A DNA stretch of 64,000 nucleotides from Sphingobacteriaceae bacterium (GCA_903642215.1 CAHJWG010000009.1:62001-126000), one strand, 5' to 3'. Shown: positions 43,394-53,376, counted from the stretch's first letter. Numbers and translations are program-made. Notes: generated by a model not told the origin, from the letters alone.

Positions 43394-44923
43394 ATGCAAG
43401 AAAAAATTATCATTCTTGACTTCGGCTCGCAGTTTACCCAACTAATTGCGCGTCGTGTTAGGGAGCTTAACATCTACTGCGAAATCCATCCGTTTAACCA
43501 TTTGCCCGAATTTGATGCATCTGTAAAGGGAATTATCTTGTCCGGCAGCCCGTATTCAGTGCGGCAAACCGATGCGCTTCATGTTGATTATAAGCTTTTT
43601 CATGGCCAGTTGCCGGTTTTGGGCGTTTGCTACGGCGCGCAGTTTCTGGCACATCATCATGGCGGAGAAGTTTTAGCTTCCAGCACGCGCGAATACGGCC
43701 GCGCGCATCTGCAATATATCAATTCGGAAAATCCTCTATTTAAGCTGATTCCATTAAACTCGCAGGTTTGGATGTCGCACGGCGATACCATTGCTTCTAT
43801 TGCTGCTGATTTTGAAATTATTGCCAGCACAGATTCTGTAAAAGTTGCTGCTTATCAGATTAAAGGCACACAAACTTATGGCATCCAGTTTCATCCGGAA
43901 GTAACGCATAGTATCGATGGAAAACAGTTGCTGCAAAATTTTTTGGTAGATATTTGCGGATGCGAACAAAGCTGGACGGCTGATTCTTTTGTAGAAACCA
44001 CCATTGCCGAGTTGAAGGAGAAATTAGGTGATGACCAGGTAGTTTTGGGCCTTTCCGGCGGTGTGGATTCTTCCGTTGCGGCGGTTTTGCTGCATCATGC
44101 CATCGGCAAAAACCTGCATTGTATTTTTGTAGATAACGGTTTACTGCGGAAGGATGAATTTCAGTCCGTTCTGGATTCGTACCAGCATATGGGTTTAAAT
44201 GTAAAAGGCGTGGATGCCAAACAGCGTTTTTACGATGCGCTGCAAGGATTATCCGATCCCGAGAAAAAACGTAAAGCCATCGGCCGCGTTTTTATAGAGG
44301 TTTTTGATGATGAAGCGCATCGCATAGAAAATGTAAAATGGCTTGGCCAAGGAACGATTTACCCGGATGTGATCGAATCTATTTCGGTAAAAGGGCCGTC
44401 GGCAACTATTAAATCGCACCATAATGTGGGCGGTTTGCCCGATTTTATGAAGCTAAAAGTAGTAGAACCTTTAAATACTTTATTTAAAGATGAAGTGCGC
44501 CGGGTTGGCAAATCTTTAGAAATTGATCCGAATATTTTAGGTCGTCATCCTTTCCCAGGGCCAGGTTTGGCGATCCGGATTTTAGGCGAAATTACGCCGG
44601 AAAAAGTAGCTATTTTGCAGGAAGCGGATGCCATCTATATCAATAATTTAAAGTCGGCCGGTGTTTACGATCAGGTTTGGCAGGCCGGAGCCATCTTTTT
44701 GCCGGTACAATCGGTTGGGGTGATGGGCGACGAACGGACTTACGAAAACGTGATTTGCCTGCGCGCGGTAGAATCTTTGGATGGGATGACGGCCGATTTT
44801 TGCCACCTGTCTTTTAGTTTACTTGGAAAAATATCTAACGAAATCATCAATAATGTTAAAGGAATTAACCGCGTGGTTTATGATATCAGCTCGAAACCGC
44901 CGGCAACGATTGAGTGGGAGTAA
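43394..44923 (+). CDS. guaA: GMP synthase (glutamine-hydrolysing)
   Basis: A 509-residue enzyme amidating XMP to GMP. The class I glutamine amidotransferase domain ([20 protein letters not shown], catalytic Cys in VLGVCYGAQ, His-Glu in QFHPEVTH) is followed by the PP-loop ATP pyrophosphatase ([19 protein letters not shown]) and the dimerisation domain with [17 protein letters not shown]. The length is normal. The following lipoprotein gene starts 14 bases before its stop. Confidence 0.97.
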   Translation: MQEKIIILDFGSQFTQLIARRVRELNIYCEIHPFNHLPEFDASVKGIILSGSPYSVRQTDALHVDYKLFHGQLPVLGVCYGAQFLAHHHGGEVLASSTREYGRAHLQYINSENPLFKLIPLNSQVWMSHGDTIASIAADFEIIASTDSVKVAAYQIKGTQTYGIQFHPEVTHSIDGKQLLQNFLVDICGCEQSWTADSFVETTIAELKEKLGDDQVVLGLSGGVDSSVAAVLLHHAIGKNLHCIFVDNGLLRKDEFQSVLDSYQHMGLNVKGVDAKQRFYDALQGLSDPEKKRKAIGRVFIEVFDDEAHRIENVKWLGQGTIYPDVIESISVKGPSATIKSHHNVGGLPDFMKLKVVEPLNTLFKDEVRRVGKSLEIDPNILGRHPFPGPGLAIRILGEITPEKVAILQEADAIYINNLKSAGVYDQVWQAGAIFLPVQSVGVMGDERTYENVICLRAVESLDGMTADFCHLSFSLLGKISNEIINNVKGINRVVYDISSKPPATIEWE

Positions 44924-46175
44924 GGCGATACTGTTTTTATCGGTACTTTTTTGTGCTGCCTGTTCGCCTAAAATTCGCCCGGTTGTCAATCAGCCGGCCA
45001 TGAAAACCCAGGAAGAAATCACCAAAGAAAAAGAAGCTGCAGATAAAGCTGCTGCTGCGGCATCGGTTGCAAAACCGGTTGAGGCAGCCCCGGTTGTAAA
45101 GCCAAAACGCACTATTTCCATCGCTTTGCTGCTGCCTTTTAGTTTGGATGATATCGATTTAAGTAAAAGCAGTTCTTCAAAAAACTTGGTTAAAACAAAC
45201 ATCGCAGTAGATTTTTACGAAGGCTTTAAACTCGCCCTCGATTCGTTAACCGGCAACGGGCAAAACTTTAAACTAACCGTTTTTGATACGCGAGATGAAG
45301 TTAACCAGGCGCAAAAATTAGCTTCAAATCCGGCGATCCGAAACAGTGATTTAATTGTCGGGCCGGTTTTTCCGGCAGGTGTGCAGGCATTTTCTTCCAA
45401 AATTTATAGTTTGCATAAACCGGTCGTTTCGCCGCTTTCTGCCGCTTCTCCCGCAGGTTATAATAACGAAAATTTAATTACGGTTACGCCGCCGCTGGAG
45501 TTTCATGCCATGCGCGCAGCCGGTTTTATCCAGGAAAATATCCACCCGAAAACAGTTTATATTTTGCGTTCGGGTTTCTCCGAAGAGAATAAATATATTT
45601 TACCCTTTAAAAGAAGCATGGACAGTTTAAGCCGAAAGCAAACTAAAATTGTGGATATAACGATCAGCAAAGGTGATTTCACGGCTTTGTTGCCTAAACT
45701 TTCTAAAACTTCGGAAAACATTTTTGTGATCCCTTCCACAGAACGTTCGTTTTTAAGGGTTACGCTGGAGTCGCTTAATCAGCTTTCCGATACATATCCG
45801 GTACAGCTGTTCGGCCATCCAAACTGGAGCAAAGCCACTTATCTGCGGCCGGAACTGCTGGAAAAACTGCATACATACATCACTTCTGCTTATCAGGTAG
45901 AGTATAAATCGGCAGAAGTAACCGGTTTTATCAAAAGTTTCCGTAAAAATTATCACACAGAACCGAATGAATACGCCATTAAAGGTTTTGATACCGGTTT
46001 ATATTTTGCCAAAATAAGTGCGGAGCAGCCGGCAAATTTTAAAATGCTGCAGAATATGCCGTTTGATGCCTTGCATAACCGCTTTGAATTTATGCAGAAA
46101 AAAGGTTACGGCTGGATTAATACTTCTGTTGAAGTTTTGCAATACAATAATTTTACGTTGAAACAAGTAAAATGA
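44910..46175 (+). CDS. lipoprotein with periplasmic-binding type-1 domain
   Basis: 421 residues from TTG 44910. The leader [18 protein letters not shown] has a lipobox FCAAC, then an Ala/Lys/Glu linker, then a substrate-binding fold ([47 protein letters not shown]). Relatives next to guaA in this phylum usually carry LysM domains too; none is seen here. The ligand is unknown; an LpoA-like role in cell-wall synthesis is possible. A copy of the interspersed motif (44927-44950) encodes the hydrophobic core of the leader. Its end overlaps the methyltransferase gene. Confidence 0.8.
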   Translation: MSGSKAILFLSVLFCAACSPKIRPVVNQPAMKTQEEITKEKEAADKAAAAASVAKPVEAAPVVKPKRTISIALLLPFSLDDIDLSKSSSSKNLVKTNIAVDFYEGFKLALDSLTGNGQNFKLTVFDTRDEVNQAQKLASNPAIRNSDLIVGPVFPAGVQAFSSKIYSLHKPVVSPLSAASPAGYNNENLITVTPPLEFHAMRAAGFIQENIHPKTVYILRSGFSEENKYILPFKRSMDSLSRKQTKIVDITISKGDFTALLPKLSKTSENIFVIPSTERSFLRVTLESLNQLSDTYPVQLFGHPNWSKATYLRPELLEKLHTYITSAYQVEYKSAEVTGFIKSFRKNYHTEPNEYAIKGFDTGLYFAKISAEQPANFKMLQNMPFDALHNRFEFMQKKGYGWINTSVEVLQYNNFTLKQVK

Positions 46176-47338
46176 CACCGGAAAACCAGCTTCGCACATT
46201 TTTAGCTTTGCTGAAAGATTACCCGCTGGAAACGCCTTTGTACAAGTTTTTGCCCGGCTATTTCCGGTTGCATAAAAAAATGGGTTCTACAGACAGGCGG
46301 GTTGCTTCGCGATTGATTTACAACTATTTCCGGTTGGGGAAAGCTTTACCAAACCATTTGCCGGAAGAACGTTTGCTGGCTGCGGAGTTTTTGTGCAACA
46401 GTCAGGAAAACTCATTTTTAAGCTTTTTTAAGCCGGATTTGGCATCACAAATTTCTCTTCCGACAGAGGATAAAATCTCAATCCTGCAAAAAGAATTCCC
46501 GGGTTTTCAGTTGGAAGATGTTTTTCCGTTTGCTGATCATTTATCTGTAGGAATCAATCAGATGCTGTTTTTATCATCCTTTTTTTTGCAGCCGGATTTA
46601 TTTATACGGATACAAAAAGGGCATGAATTTTTGGTAAAACAAACGTTAACAGATGCCAATATCGTTTTCAGGCAAAAAACCGATCAGTGTTTAGCACTGC
46701 CAAACGGAACAAAATTAGATCAGCTTTTCCCCGCACAGCGATATTTTGAAGTACAGGATGAATCTTCGCAAATGACCGCTAAGTATTTTCAGCCCCAAAA
46801 ATGGGAAAACTGGTGGGATGCCTGCGCTGCTTCCGGTGGAAAAACTTTACTGCTGCACGAACTGGAACCGGATTTAAGATTAGTAGTTTCGGATATTAGA
46901 GAATCTGTTTTGGATAATCTGGATGAGCGTTTGCAGCTGGCGGGAATCAAAAAATATCAAAAAAAAGTGCTCGATCTCACTCAAAATGTGGATTCCGTTT
47001 TACATGATTATACTTTTGACGGGATTGTTTTAGATGCGCCCTGCACCGGTTCCGGAACCTGGGGTAGAACGCCGGAAATGATTAGTCAGTTTGATGTTTC
47101 GCGGATTTCTTTTTTCCGGCAACTGCAAAAAACGATTGCTTTAAACGTAATTAAATATCTGAAACCGGGCAAACCGTTAATTTATATTACCTGCTCGGCT
47201 TTCCGTGAAGAAAACGAAGATCTTGTAAATTATTTGGTAAAAGAAGCAGGCTTAACGTTAGAATCTTTGGAATTGTTAAAAGGTTATGAACGAAAATCTG
47301 ATACGATGTTTGTAGCACGGCTGGTTAAAAATGCTTGA
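46172..47338 (+). CDS. RsmB/NOP-family RNA m5C methyltransferase
   Basis: A 388-residue class I SAM methyltransferase of the RsmB/NSUN type. The SAM site is in WDACAASGGKTLLLHEL; the conserved catalytic blocks are LDAPCTGSGTWGRTPEM and YITCSAFREENEDLV, with a Cys in each. The N-terminal 150 residues form the RNA-binding part. ATG overlaps the previous stop by 4 bases. It probably methylates a cytosine in rRNA; the exact position is unknown. Codons at 46561-46578 (QMLFLSS) resemble the CTG form of the interspersed motif. Confidence 0.88.
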   Translation: MTPENQLRTFLALLKDYPLETPLYKFLPGYFRLHKKMGSTDRRVASRLIYNYFRLGKALPNHLPEERLLAAEFLCNSQENSFLSFFKPDLASQISLPTEDKISILQKEFPGFQLEDVFPFADHLSVGINQMLFLSSFFLQPDLFIRIQKGHEFLVKQTLTDANIVFRQKTDQCLALPNGTKLDQLFPAQRYFEVQDESSQMTAKYFQPQKWENWWDACAASGGKTLLLHELEPDLRLVVSDIRESVLDNLDERLQLAGIKKYQKKVLDLTQNVDSVLHDYTFDGIVLDAPCTGSGTWGRTPEMISQFDVSRISFFRQLQKTIALNVIKYLKPGKPLIYITCSAFREENEDLVNYLVKEAGLTLESLELLKGYERKSDTMFVARLVKNA

Positions 47339-47352
47339 TATTTTTGAGATAT

Positions 47353-47439
47353 TGTCATTTCGACCGAAGGGAGAAATCTTCTTTAAAACAGTAATATTTT
47401 CTTATTTGAAGCAAGATTTCTCCTTTTATCGAAATGACA
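47353..47439. repeat. MITE-like inverted repeat, variant 3
   Basis: TGTCATTTCGACCGAAGGGA (from 47353) pairs with its near-complement ending at 47439, about 27 bases per arm. It lies between convergent genes. Confidence 0.8.
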
Positions 47440-47448
47440 GCAATATTA

Positions 47449-47479
47449 ATACTGTTTTTATGCCGGTAAAAACAGCATG
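47449..47479. repeat. full palindromic motif copy (CTG form)
   Basis: ATACTGTTTTTATGCC followed by GGTAAAAACAGCAT: two complete arms. It overlaps the last base region of the TonB-receptor stop codon and is placed to terminate both convergent genes. Confidence 0.8.
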
Positions 47480-50410
47480 CTAATTGTTTAATAAACCATC
47501 TAAAGTAATTGCCAGATAATACAAACCGCCGATAGTTGGGCCGCCCGCATACTGGATATATCTTCTGTCTAACAAATCTGTCGCACCCAATTTAAAGCTG
47601 GCTTTGTAAGCAGGAACGCGCAGGCTAACCTGTGCATCAAACGTGTGAATGGCCGGCACGGAACCGGTTACCAACGGACTTTCCCACAAAAACCCTTGCT
47701 GCCATTTGTAGATCACATTAAAACCAAAATTTTTGATGATTTCGCGGTTGCCAAACGAAAGGTTGGTTGATAAAATCGGCGTATTAAAACCGGTTACAAA
47801 AATGTCATCCGTTTTGTTAGTCACCAATTTATTAAAGCTGATGTTGCCGGCAACACTATACGTTTTGTAAAGATTATAAGTTACGCCCAAAGCCGAACCG
47901 TAATTGTGATAATCATTTTTGGCATTGGTGTAAACGCGGTAACGATCCTGCCCGGCACTGGCCGCCGTAGTGGTGGTTGCGGCAGTTGGATCGCGGTTCC
48001 GGTCAAGCATAGCCAGCACGGAAGCATCCGTTCCGATGGTTGTACTTCTCGGCACATAAACCTGCACCTGGCCTAAAAATCCGTTGTAAATATTGGAGTA
48101 AGCATCTATATCAACCACCACTTTATTATCGGCTAAAACGCTTTTATAACCCACTTCAAAAGAGTTGATGCGCTCCGGCCGCGCCTTTGGCAAATCTGCA
48201 GTTTTTAACAAACCTCTGTTAGCTAACGCTGCTGCATCAGTATTTCCGGCTGCTGCCACGGCATTATTAAAGTTAACTACCGAAGCTTGTGTGTAACTAT
48301 TTTCCAGATAACCCAAACCCTGATCGATAAAAGATAAACTGCCTACTCTTTTTACCCGGCCATTATTAACGTAGGAAAGTGCTTCAAACAAAGACGGAAA
48401 ACGGTAACCCTGCTGGAAAGTAACGCGGAAATTATGGTTATCCGTTGGAGAATAAACCGCCGAAATGCGCGGCGTAATTTTAGGATCATAATACGGATTG
48501 TAATCAAACCGAAGCGAACCCACCAACTTCAGTTTCTGGTCGAAAAACGTTTTGGTTGCCTGCGCAAACGCACCGACTTTTTTGTAGTAAACATCATTGC
48601 CGAAAGTGCCGTCGGGCAGCTGTTTGTTACGATCTGCAATGGATCTGGAGAAATCCACAAAGTTGTTTCCGTCCGGAATAATCTGGTATAAACGGGCATC
48701 GGCACCAATTAATAAATCAACAATTTTTACGGTTTTTGATAAATCCCACTGACCTTCAATGTGATACATCCGGCTTTTTTGAAGTAACGCTGCACCGCCG
48801 GTTGCAGGCGCATCCGGTATTAAACTTGATTTAATGTCCCAGTTATTAATCCCGATAATGGTGTTTTTAAGATCGTTAAAAGCTTGCGTTCCCGGTAAAA
48901 CGCGACCGGCATCTGCTGCGGCTCGGGCTAAATTATTGGCCGTTGCCAAATCGGTTCCGCTGTTTAATTGGTTTACCAGTGCCGTTTTATATTTTGCTGC
49001 CCAAACCGAATTACTGCCTCCGCTGTACAAATCCAGGTTATCGGCCAAAGGTTTTACGTTATAAGAATTACCGGTGTTTTCTAAGGAAATATAACTTAAA
49101 ATTTTAAAGTTTTTACCTTTAACTTCCAGCTTGTGGTTTTGAACGATTACGCCATCCAGCCGGATTTTATTTCCCCGCTGAAACGTGCCGTCCATATCGC
49201 CGATGCGGTAACTGTAAACAATTTCGGTATGCTCGTTCGGTTTATAGTGAAAAGCGGCATCAAACTTTAAATTTTTTACTAAGGGATCAACCAAATCCTT
49301 TTCGTAGTAACCTGTCCGGGCAACGCGCAAAGTCTGGTTGGTTTTTCCGTTGATGGTTAATCCGCTGATCGATACCAAATTACTACCTGCCAAAGCATCA
49401 TCACCGTAACGGTTCCAGCCATCATAAGCGGTATTGCTTGCTCCGTTTAAAACCGGAAATGACGGATTGGCACTGGCTAAATTATTTGGGTTTTGATCTT
49501 GGGTTGAGTTGGAAATCCAATCGGTTCCGTGCATGTAACTGCCGTTAATTTTGAAAGCAAATTTATTACCGAAAGCTTTGGCATAACGCAAAGCAGTTTC
49601 CGTTAAAACACTTGCCGAATGGTCAATCCCGTCCACGTGGTTTACGCCGGTACGCTGGTAAATACTCAAGCCCTGATATGTAAACGGACTTTTGGTGATC
49701 AGATTTGCCATGCCGTTAATTGCGTTCATGCCGTATAAAGCCGAAGCCGCACCGGGCGTAATTTCTACGCTGGCAATATCCAGTTCGGTTGGGCCGATAG
49801 CGTTTCCAAGCGGCACGCCCAGCGTTGCGGCCTGCATATCCACGCCGTCAACCATCTGCATAAAACGGAAATTATTCGGGATGTTGAAACCGCGCGTGTT
49901 CGGCACTTTAAAAGTTAAGCTGGAGGTAGTCATCTGTACGCCTTTTACATTTTCCAGCGCATCATAAAAACTTGGGGCAGGCGAGTTGCGGATGGCGCGA
50001 ATGTCTAACTTTTCAATCGCCACCGGCGAGCGCAAAATCCGCTCTTCCTGGCGGGAAGCGGTAACCACTACTTCGTTTACGATCATAGATTGTGTAACCA
50101 GTTGCACATTTAGCTGACTGCTGGAATTTTTTACTTCAAACTCCTGCGGTTTAAAACCGATACTGGTAAACACCAGCCGTAATGGAAACTTTGCATTGCT
50201 GGTGATGGAAAACTTGCCTTGCGCGTTGGAAGTTGTCCCGCTTGTACTGCCGGTAATTTTAACCGAAACGCCGGGAAGCGGCTGGCCGGTATCGTCTTTT
50301 ATGGTGCCGCTGAGTACATAGTTGCCGTTCATTTGGGCGAAGGACAGGAACGGCAGCAGGAATAAAAAAAGTAGGAAGTTGATTTTTAAAAAGAACGTAG
50401 AAATTTTCAT
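47480..50410 (-). CDS. TonB-dependent receptor with carboxypeptidase-regulatory-like domain
   Basis: A 976-residue outer-membrane transporter. Signal peptide (FLLFLFLLPFLSFAQ), a CarboxypepD_reg-like beta-sandwich (LSGTIKDDTGQPLPGVSVKI ... LVFTSIGFKPQEF, residues 33-105), a TonB-box-like VVVTASRQEE, a plug (NVKGVQMTTSSLTFKVPNTR), and a 22-strand-type barrel ending in LLDRRYIQYAGGPTIGGLYY. ATG 50410 starts the signal peptide. No susD homologue accompanies it, which favours a siderophore, vitamin or metal ligand over a glycan; this is inferred. Confidence 0.92.
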   Translation of the reverse strand: MKISTFFLKINFLLFLFLLPFLSFAQMNGNYVLSGTIKDDTGQPLPGVSVKITGSTSGTTSNAQGKFSITSNAKFPLRLVFTSIGFKPQEFEVKNSSSQLNVQLVTQSMIVNEVVVTASRQEERILRSPVAIEKLDIRAIRNSPAPSFYDALENVKGVQMTTSSLTFKVPNTRGFNIPNNFRFMQMVDGVDMQAATLGVPLGNAIGPTELDIASVEITPGAASALYGMNAINGMANLITKSPFTYQGLSIYQRTGVNHVDGIDHSASVLTETALRYAKAFGNKFAFKINGSYMHGTDWISNSTQDQNPNNLASANPSFPVLNGASNTAYDGWNRYGDDALAGSNLVSISGLTINGKTNQTLRVARTGYYEKDLVDPLVKNLKFDAAFHYKPNEHTEIVYSYRIGDMDGTFQRGNKIRLDGVIVQNHKLEVKGKNFKILSYISLENTGNSYNVKPLADNLDLYSGGSNSVWAAKYKTALVNQLNSGTDLATANNLARAAADAGRVLPGTQAFNDLKNTIIGINNWDIKSSLIPDAPATGGAALLQKSRMYHIEGQWDLSKTVKIVDLLIGADARLYQIIPDGNNFVDFSRSIADRNKQLPDGTFGNDVYYKKVGAFAQATKTFFDQKLKLVGSLRFDYNPYYDPKITPRISAVYSPTDNHNFRVTFQQGYRFPSLFEALSYVNNGRVKRVGSLSFIDQGLGYLENSYTQASVVNFNNAVAAAGNTDAAALANRGLLKTADLPKARPERINSFEVGYKSVLADNKVVVDIDAYSNIYNGFLGQVQVYVPRSTTIGTDASVLAMLDRNRDPTAATTTTAASAGQDRYRVYTNAKNDYHNYGSALGVTYNLYKTYSVAGNISFNKLVTNKTDDIFVTGFNTPILSTNLSFGNREIIKNFGFNVIYKWQQGFLWESPLVTGSVPAIHTFDAQVSLRVPAYKASFKLGATDLLDRRYIQYAGGPTIGGLYYLAITLDGLLNN

Positions 50411-50512
50411 GTAATAGATTTTGTTTGATAAAAACAGGAAATTTTGTTGATCTAAGCGGAGGGAAGCACTACAAAAGGCAACAACGGCCAAACCGGTGAA
50501 CACATAAAATGA

Positions 50513-50532
50513 GGTGGTAAAAGAAGTAGTAC
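50513..50532 (-). repeat. interspersed motif copy, inverted
   Basis: GGTGGTAAAAGAAGTAGTAC, about 100 bases upstream of the TonB-receptor start; the rest of the 260-base gap shows no gene or clear riboswitch. Confidence 0.6.
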
Positions 50533-50672
50533 ATAAAGTCTATCAATTAAGTGGGCTAAAATAAAAGAAGATTTTTAAACTCGCAAATTGTTTTTTGCTT
50601 TTATGGGATTTGATGTGGGAAAAAGGATTTGGGGTGCTAAAAGAACTATGTAAAACTTTTTGCTTCTGTTAG

Positions 50673-51013
50673 TTAATCTTCAAAATTAACTTCCATTAAC
50701 TGCTCGTGCAACTTTGGTATTTTATTTTTGATCATATCCCAAACTATTTTATAACTGGTTCCCATATAATCGTGGATTAAGTAATTTCTCATTCCGGCCA
50801 TACTTTTCCATTTAATTGAACTAAACTTTGCTTTAAAATCTACAGGAATTTTTTTGATGGCTTCTCCTATAATTCCAAACTTCTTACTGCGGCTCTTTTT
50901 AAAGTTTCGTTCTATAAAAAATCACCTTTTGATATATCATTTCCAATGACTGATTGTAAGTAAGAACACTCGTCAAGAATATGTTTAATGTATTTGATAG
51001 GCTCTTTAGACAT
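50673..51013 (-). pseudogene. hepT: hepT (HEPN/DUF86 toxin) with two lesions
   Basis: Translation gives a DUF86 protein (MSKEPIKYIKHILDECSYLQ ... NETLKRAAVRSLE ... SMAGMRNYLIHDYMGTSY), including the HEPN RxxxxH motif as RNYLIH. There is an in-frame TAG at 50912-50914, and one base is missing near 50872; restoring it gives a 114-codon frame. HepT is the RNase toxin of HepT-MntA modules. It starts 8 bases inside mntA's end, so the operon order is intact but the toxin is dead unless suppressed. Confidence 0.85.
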
Positions 51014-51302
51014 ACAAAACTTCGTTCAATATTTTGGGGCCGATGTACGGACTTAAACCATTCTTGGTAACAACTTCAACTTTTTCATCTTTGAAAACGC
51101 TTTCTAACAAATCATAAACAGCCATGTAATTATCAAAGTTTTCTTTGTTTGGTTCAAAGTCAATTAAAATATCAATATCGCTATTATCAGATTGCTCATC
51201 TTTTGAATAAGAACCGAATAAACCTAAATTGGAAATTCCGAACTTGGAAAGTTTTGGTTTGTAGGTTTTGAGGATTTGTAATATGTTAGTTTGGGTAGTC
51301 AT
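51006..51302 (-). CDS. mntA: MntA-type nucleotidyltransferase antitoxin
   Basis: A 98-residue minimal nucleotidyltransferase with GLFGSYSKDEQSDNSDIDIL, the GSxxR-like and DxD metal motif, and IDFEPNKENFDNYMAVYDLL. MntA antitoxins adenylylate HepT on a Tyr to silence it. The gene is intact while its adjacent hepT is broken, so this is an orphaned antitoxin. It is AT-rich like the rest of this accessory spot. Confidence 0.85.
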   Translation of the reverse strand: MTTQTNILQILKTYKPKLSKFGISNLGLFGSYSKDEQSDNSDIDILIDFEPNKENFDNYMAVYDLLESVFKDEKVEVVTKNGLSPYIGPKILNEVLYV

Positions 51303-51370
51303 GTAAATTGGAGATAATTAGTATTGTATTTAAATAGGAAACTTGACAAAAAAACTTGTCCTGTCTGAAA

Positions 51371-52747
51371 CTATTTTTTGAGTCTTGCACTAACTATTTC
51401 AGAAGCAGGAATTATAATATATTTATCATAATCTTTAAAATTATGATCTTTTGCTTTTATAAATCTTTTCGTTAAATCATCAAATTGATTATCTGGTTTT
51501 TTTAAAATCTCCCATTGTTCATTAGTTAATGAGAACGATTGATTTTTATAATAATATTGACTGGAATATTTTAAAAACTCATTTCTCTTTTCATACATGT
51601 AATAAGGATTTCTATCATTGATTAAACCTTTATCAAAGCCTTTTTGAAAAGTTTTTATCATACTTATATACTGACTTCCTTGCGGAACGCAATCATTAAT
51701 GCTTCTATCTTTCATTTCTCCGTATGAATAAGCTAAACATTCTAACATTATTGAATAGGTTTTATTTTTCGTAAACTTAAAATCATTATTTAAGTATGAG
51801 CCTTCACTAAAAAAGTTTGCGTCATCCGGATAAATAAAATGATTTCTCATGTGTTCACCTCCTCCATGTATTAAAACTTTGCTGTTCTTAAATACTTTTC
51901 CAAAAACATTTTTATCTGTAAGATTTCTAATTATTGATTTTTGTCTGTAATAATCAAACGAGTATCTAAAAGCATTATTTGTTGAACTAAAATTAGTGAT
52001 TACATTATTAATATAGTTAGAAGTTATAAATGGATAACCGCCAACAAGATTTTGTTCTTGTGCTAATTTTAAGAAAGGTTTAACTTGAATAAAAAAATCA
52101 TTGCTTTGTTCTTTTCCTAAATTTATAACAGTATCAATTTTATTTTTATTTACATTTTTTAACTTGTAAAAATAAGGTTTAATAAGTTTTTCTAATATAT
52201 TATCATAAGTAAATTCTAAATCAGAACCACCAATGCTTAATTGCTTTTCACTCTTTTTATTCCAACTTCTTAATTGATTTAAAAAAGTTAAATCTTGTTC
52301 AGTATATAGAAACTTAGAAAGTTCTTTTTCTAAAAAAACTTTTGCTTCATCATCATTTTTGATATGAATATAGTAATTGGAAAACTCTGTAATTGAATAT
52401 GAATTTTCAATAATGATCAAAGGATAATAGTCAAAAGTATTTAGTGCAAAGAAAATTTTATTTCTCAAGTATGAGATATTTTTTGAATAATGCGTTTCAC
52501 CAAGCATTACAATTCTTTTTTCTTTGGAGATTTTCTTTAAAAAATCAAAATCTTTTATGTTCGAAAAATCGATGTTAATATCTTCATTTGGAAACGTCTC
52601 AACTTTTTGGATATGATTGTTAATCGAATTATTTTTTGTTTCTTCAATCTTGTAAAATTCTTCTATTTTTAAATCTTTAAGCGTTAATTCCTGGGCAAAT
52701 ATTAGTTTACAATTTAAGATTATCAAAGCAGTTAAAATTTTCCTCAT
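51371..52747 (-). CDS. secreted erythromycin-esterase/TIKI-like protein
   Basis: 458 residues, with signal peptide MRKILTALIILNCKLIFAQ. The segment KRIVMLGETHYSKNISYLRN has the GExH motif shared by EreA-type esterases and ChaN/TIKI-like proteins, and KVLIHGGGEHMRNHFI supplies a later His pair. It is strikingly rich in Asn, Lys, Ile and Tyr and clearly AT-richer than neighbouring guaB, which points to transfer. Whether it is an esterase, a protease-like TIKI enzyme or a haem-binding protein cannot be decided. Confidence 0.7.
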   Translation of the reverse strand: MRKILTALIILNCKLIFAQELTLKDLKIEEFYKIEETKNNSINNHIQKVETFPNEDINIDFSNIKDFDFLKKISKEKRIVMLGETHYSKNISYLRNKIFFALNTFDYYPLIIIENSYSITEFSNYYIHIKNDDEAKVFLEKELSKFLYTEQDLTFLNQLRSWNKKSEKQLSIGGSDLEFTYDNILEKLIKPYFYKLKNVNKNKIDTVINLGKEQSNDFFIQVKPFLKLAQEQNLVGGYPFITSNYINNVITNFSSTNNAFRYSFDYYRQKSIIRNLTDKNVFGKVFKNSKVLIHGGGEHMRNHFIYPDDANFFSEGSYLNNDFKFTKNKTYSIMLECLAYSYGEMKDRSINDCVPQGSQYISMIKTFQKGFDKGLINDRNPYYMYEKRNEFLKYSSQYYYKNQSFSLTNEQWEILKKPDNQFDDLTKRFIKAKDHNFKDYDKYIIIPASEIVSARLKK

Positions 52748-52857
52748 AAGTATATGTTCTTTCTATAATTAAGTGTCTGTTTAAATTTTTCTGTATTTAT
52801 TTTCGTTATGAATCCACAATAACAATTATTCAAGATAAAGAATTAGTGTAAAGTTTT

Positions 52858-52880
52858 ATACTTCTTTTATCAACAAAAAA
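52858..52880 (+). repeat. interspersed motif copy
   Basis: ATACTTCTTTTATCAACA plus A-run, forward, upstream of the minus-strand EreA-like gene. Confidence 0.65.
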
Positions 52881-52908
52881 GCGTATTAATTATACCTTGT
52901 ATAATTTA

Positions 52909-52930
52909 ATGCTTCTTTTATAATGGTAAT
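52909..52930 (+). repeat. interspersed motif copy
   Basis: ATGCTTCTTTTATAATGGTA, forward, 28 bases from the previous copy; the only closely spaced direct pair outside the tandem repeat. Confidence 0.65.
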
Positions 52931-52971
52931 TATGCGGTCTACACAATTGTTTGGATCTCTTTCGCTTGGTT

Positions 52972-53261
52972 TCAAATGTAAATAATTTGATTAAGTATTG
53001 AACTTTTGATCCGATCCTTTAAAGCATTTTTTGTAACCAAATCAATCGGAAGGCCTAATGTTTGTTCAAGGTATTTTTCCAGCGTAAAAAATGCCCAGCC
53101 TACAGATTTTGAAAACGCACAATTAAATCTAAATCACTTGTAGCTGTTTGTTTTTCGTTTGCGTAAGAACCAAAATATCCAATCTCGCTAACATGAAACT
53201 GATTCATTAAAATCGGTTTGATTTCCTTTAACTTGTTTTCAATATCAATTCTTAATAACAT
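52972..53261 (-). pseudogene. MNT-type nucleotidyltransferase gene with a frameshift
   Basis: Begins MLLRIDIENKLKEIKPILMN with GYFGSYANEKQTATSDLDLI (GS and DxD motifs), then breaks in the four-T run (53112-53115 on the + strand as A). The next frame continues VGWAFFTLEKYLEQTLGLPI and DLVTKNALKDRIKSSI to a stop; one added base gives a 97-codon gene. No HEPN partner gene remains beside it. Confidence 0.8.
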
Positions 53262-53299
53262 ATATGTAAGATAAGGATTTAAAAAAATATTTTTAAGTC

Positions 53300-53323
53300 A
53301 TGCTTTTTTTACTGCACAAAAAC
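53300..53323 (+). repeat. degenerate interspersed motif copy
   Basis: ATGCTTTTTTTACTGCACAA, forward; weaker match with T in place of the second C. Confidence 0.45.
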
Positions 53324-53346
53324 TTGTACCGATATTCCTAATAAAA

Positions 53347-53370
53347 TTTTACCCTAATAAAAACAGCATC
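53347..53370 (-). repeat. interspersed motif copy, inverted (CTG form)
   Basis: TTTTACCCTAATAAAAACAGC plus ATC, just after the guaB stop. With the copy at 53300 it makes an inverted pair. Confidence 0.65.
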
Positions 53371-53376
53371 CCCAAC

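Noticed and set aside
50411..50672. Possible riboswitch upstream of the TonB receptor
   Set aside because: No cobalamin, TPP or other conserved core could be recognised by reading; only a weak inverted motif copy is visible.
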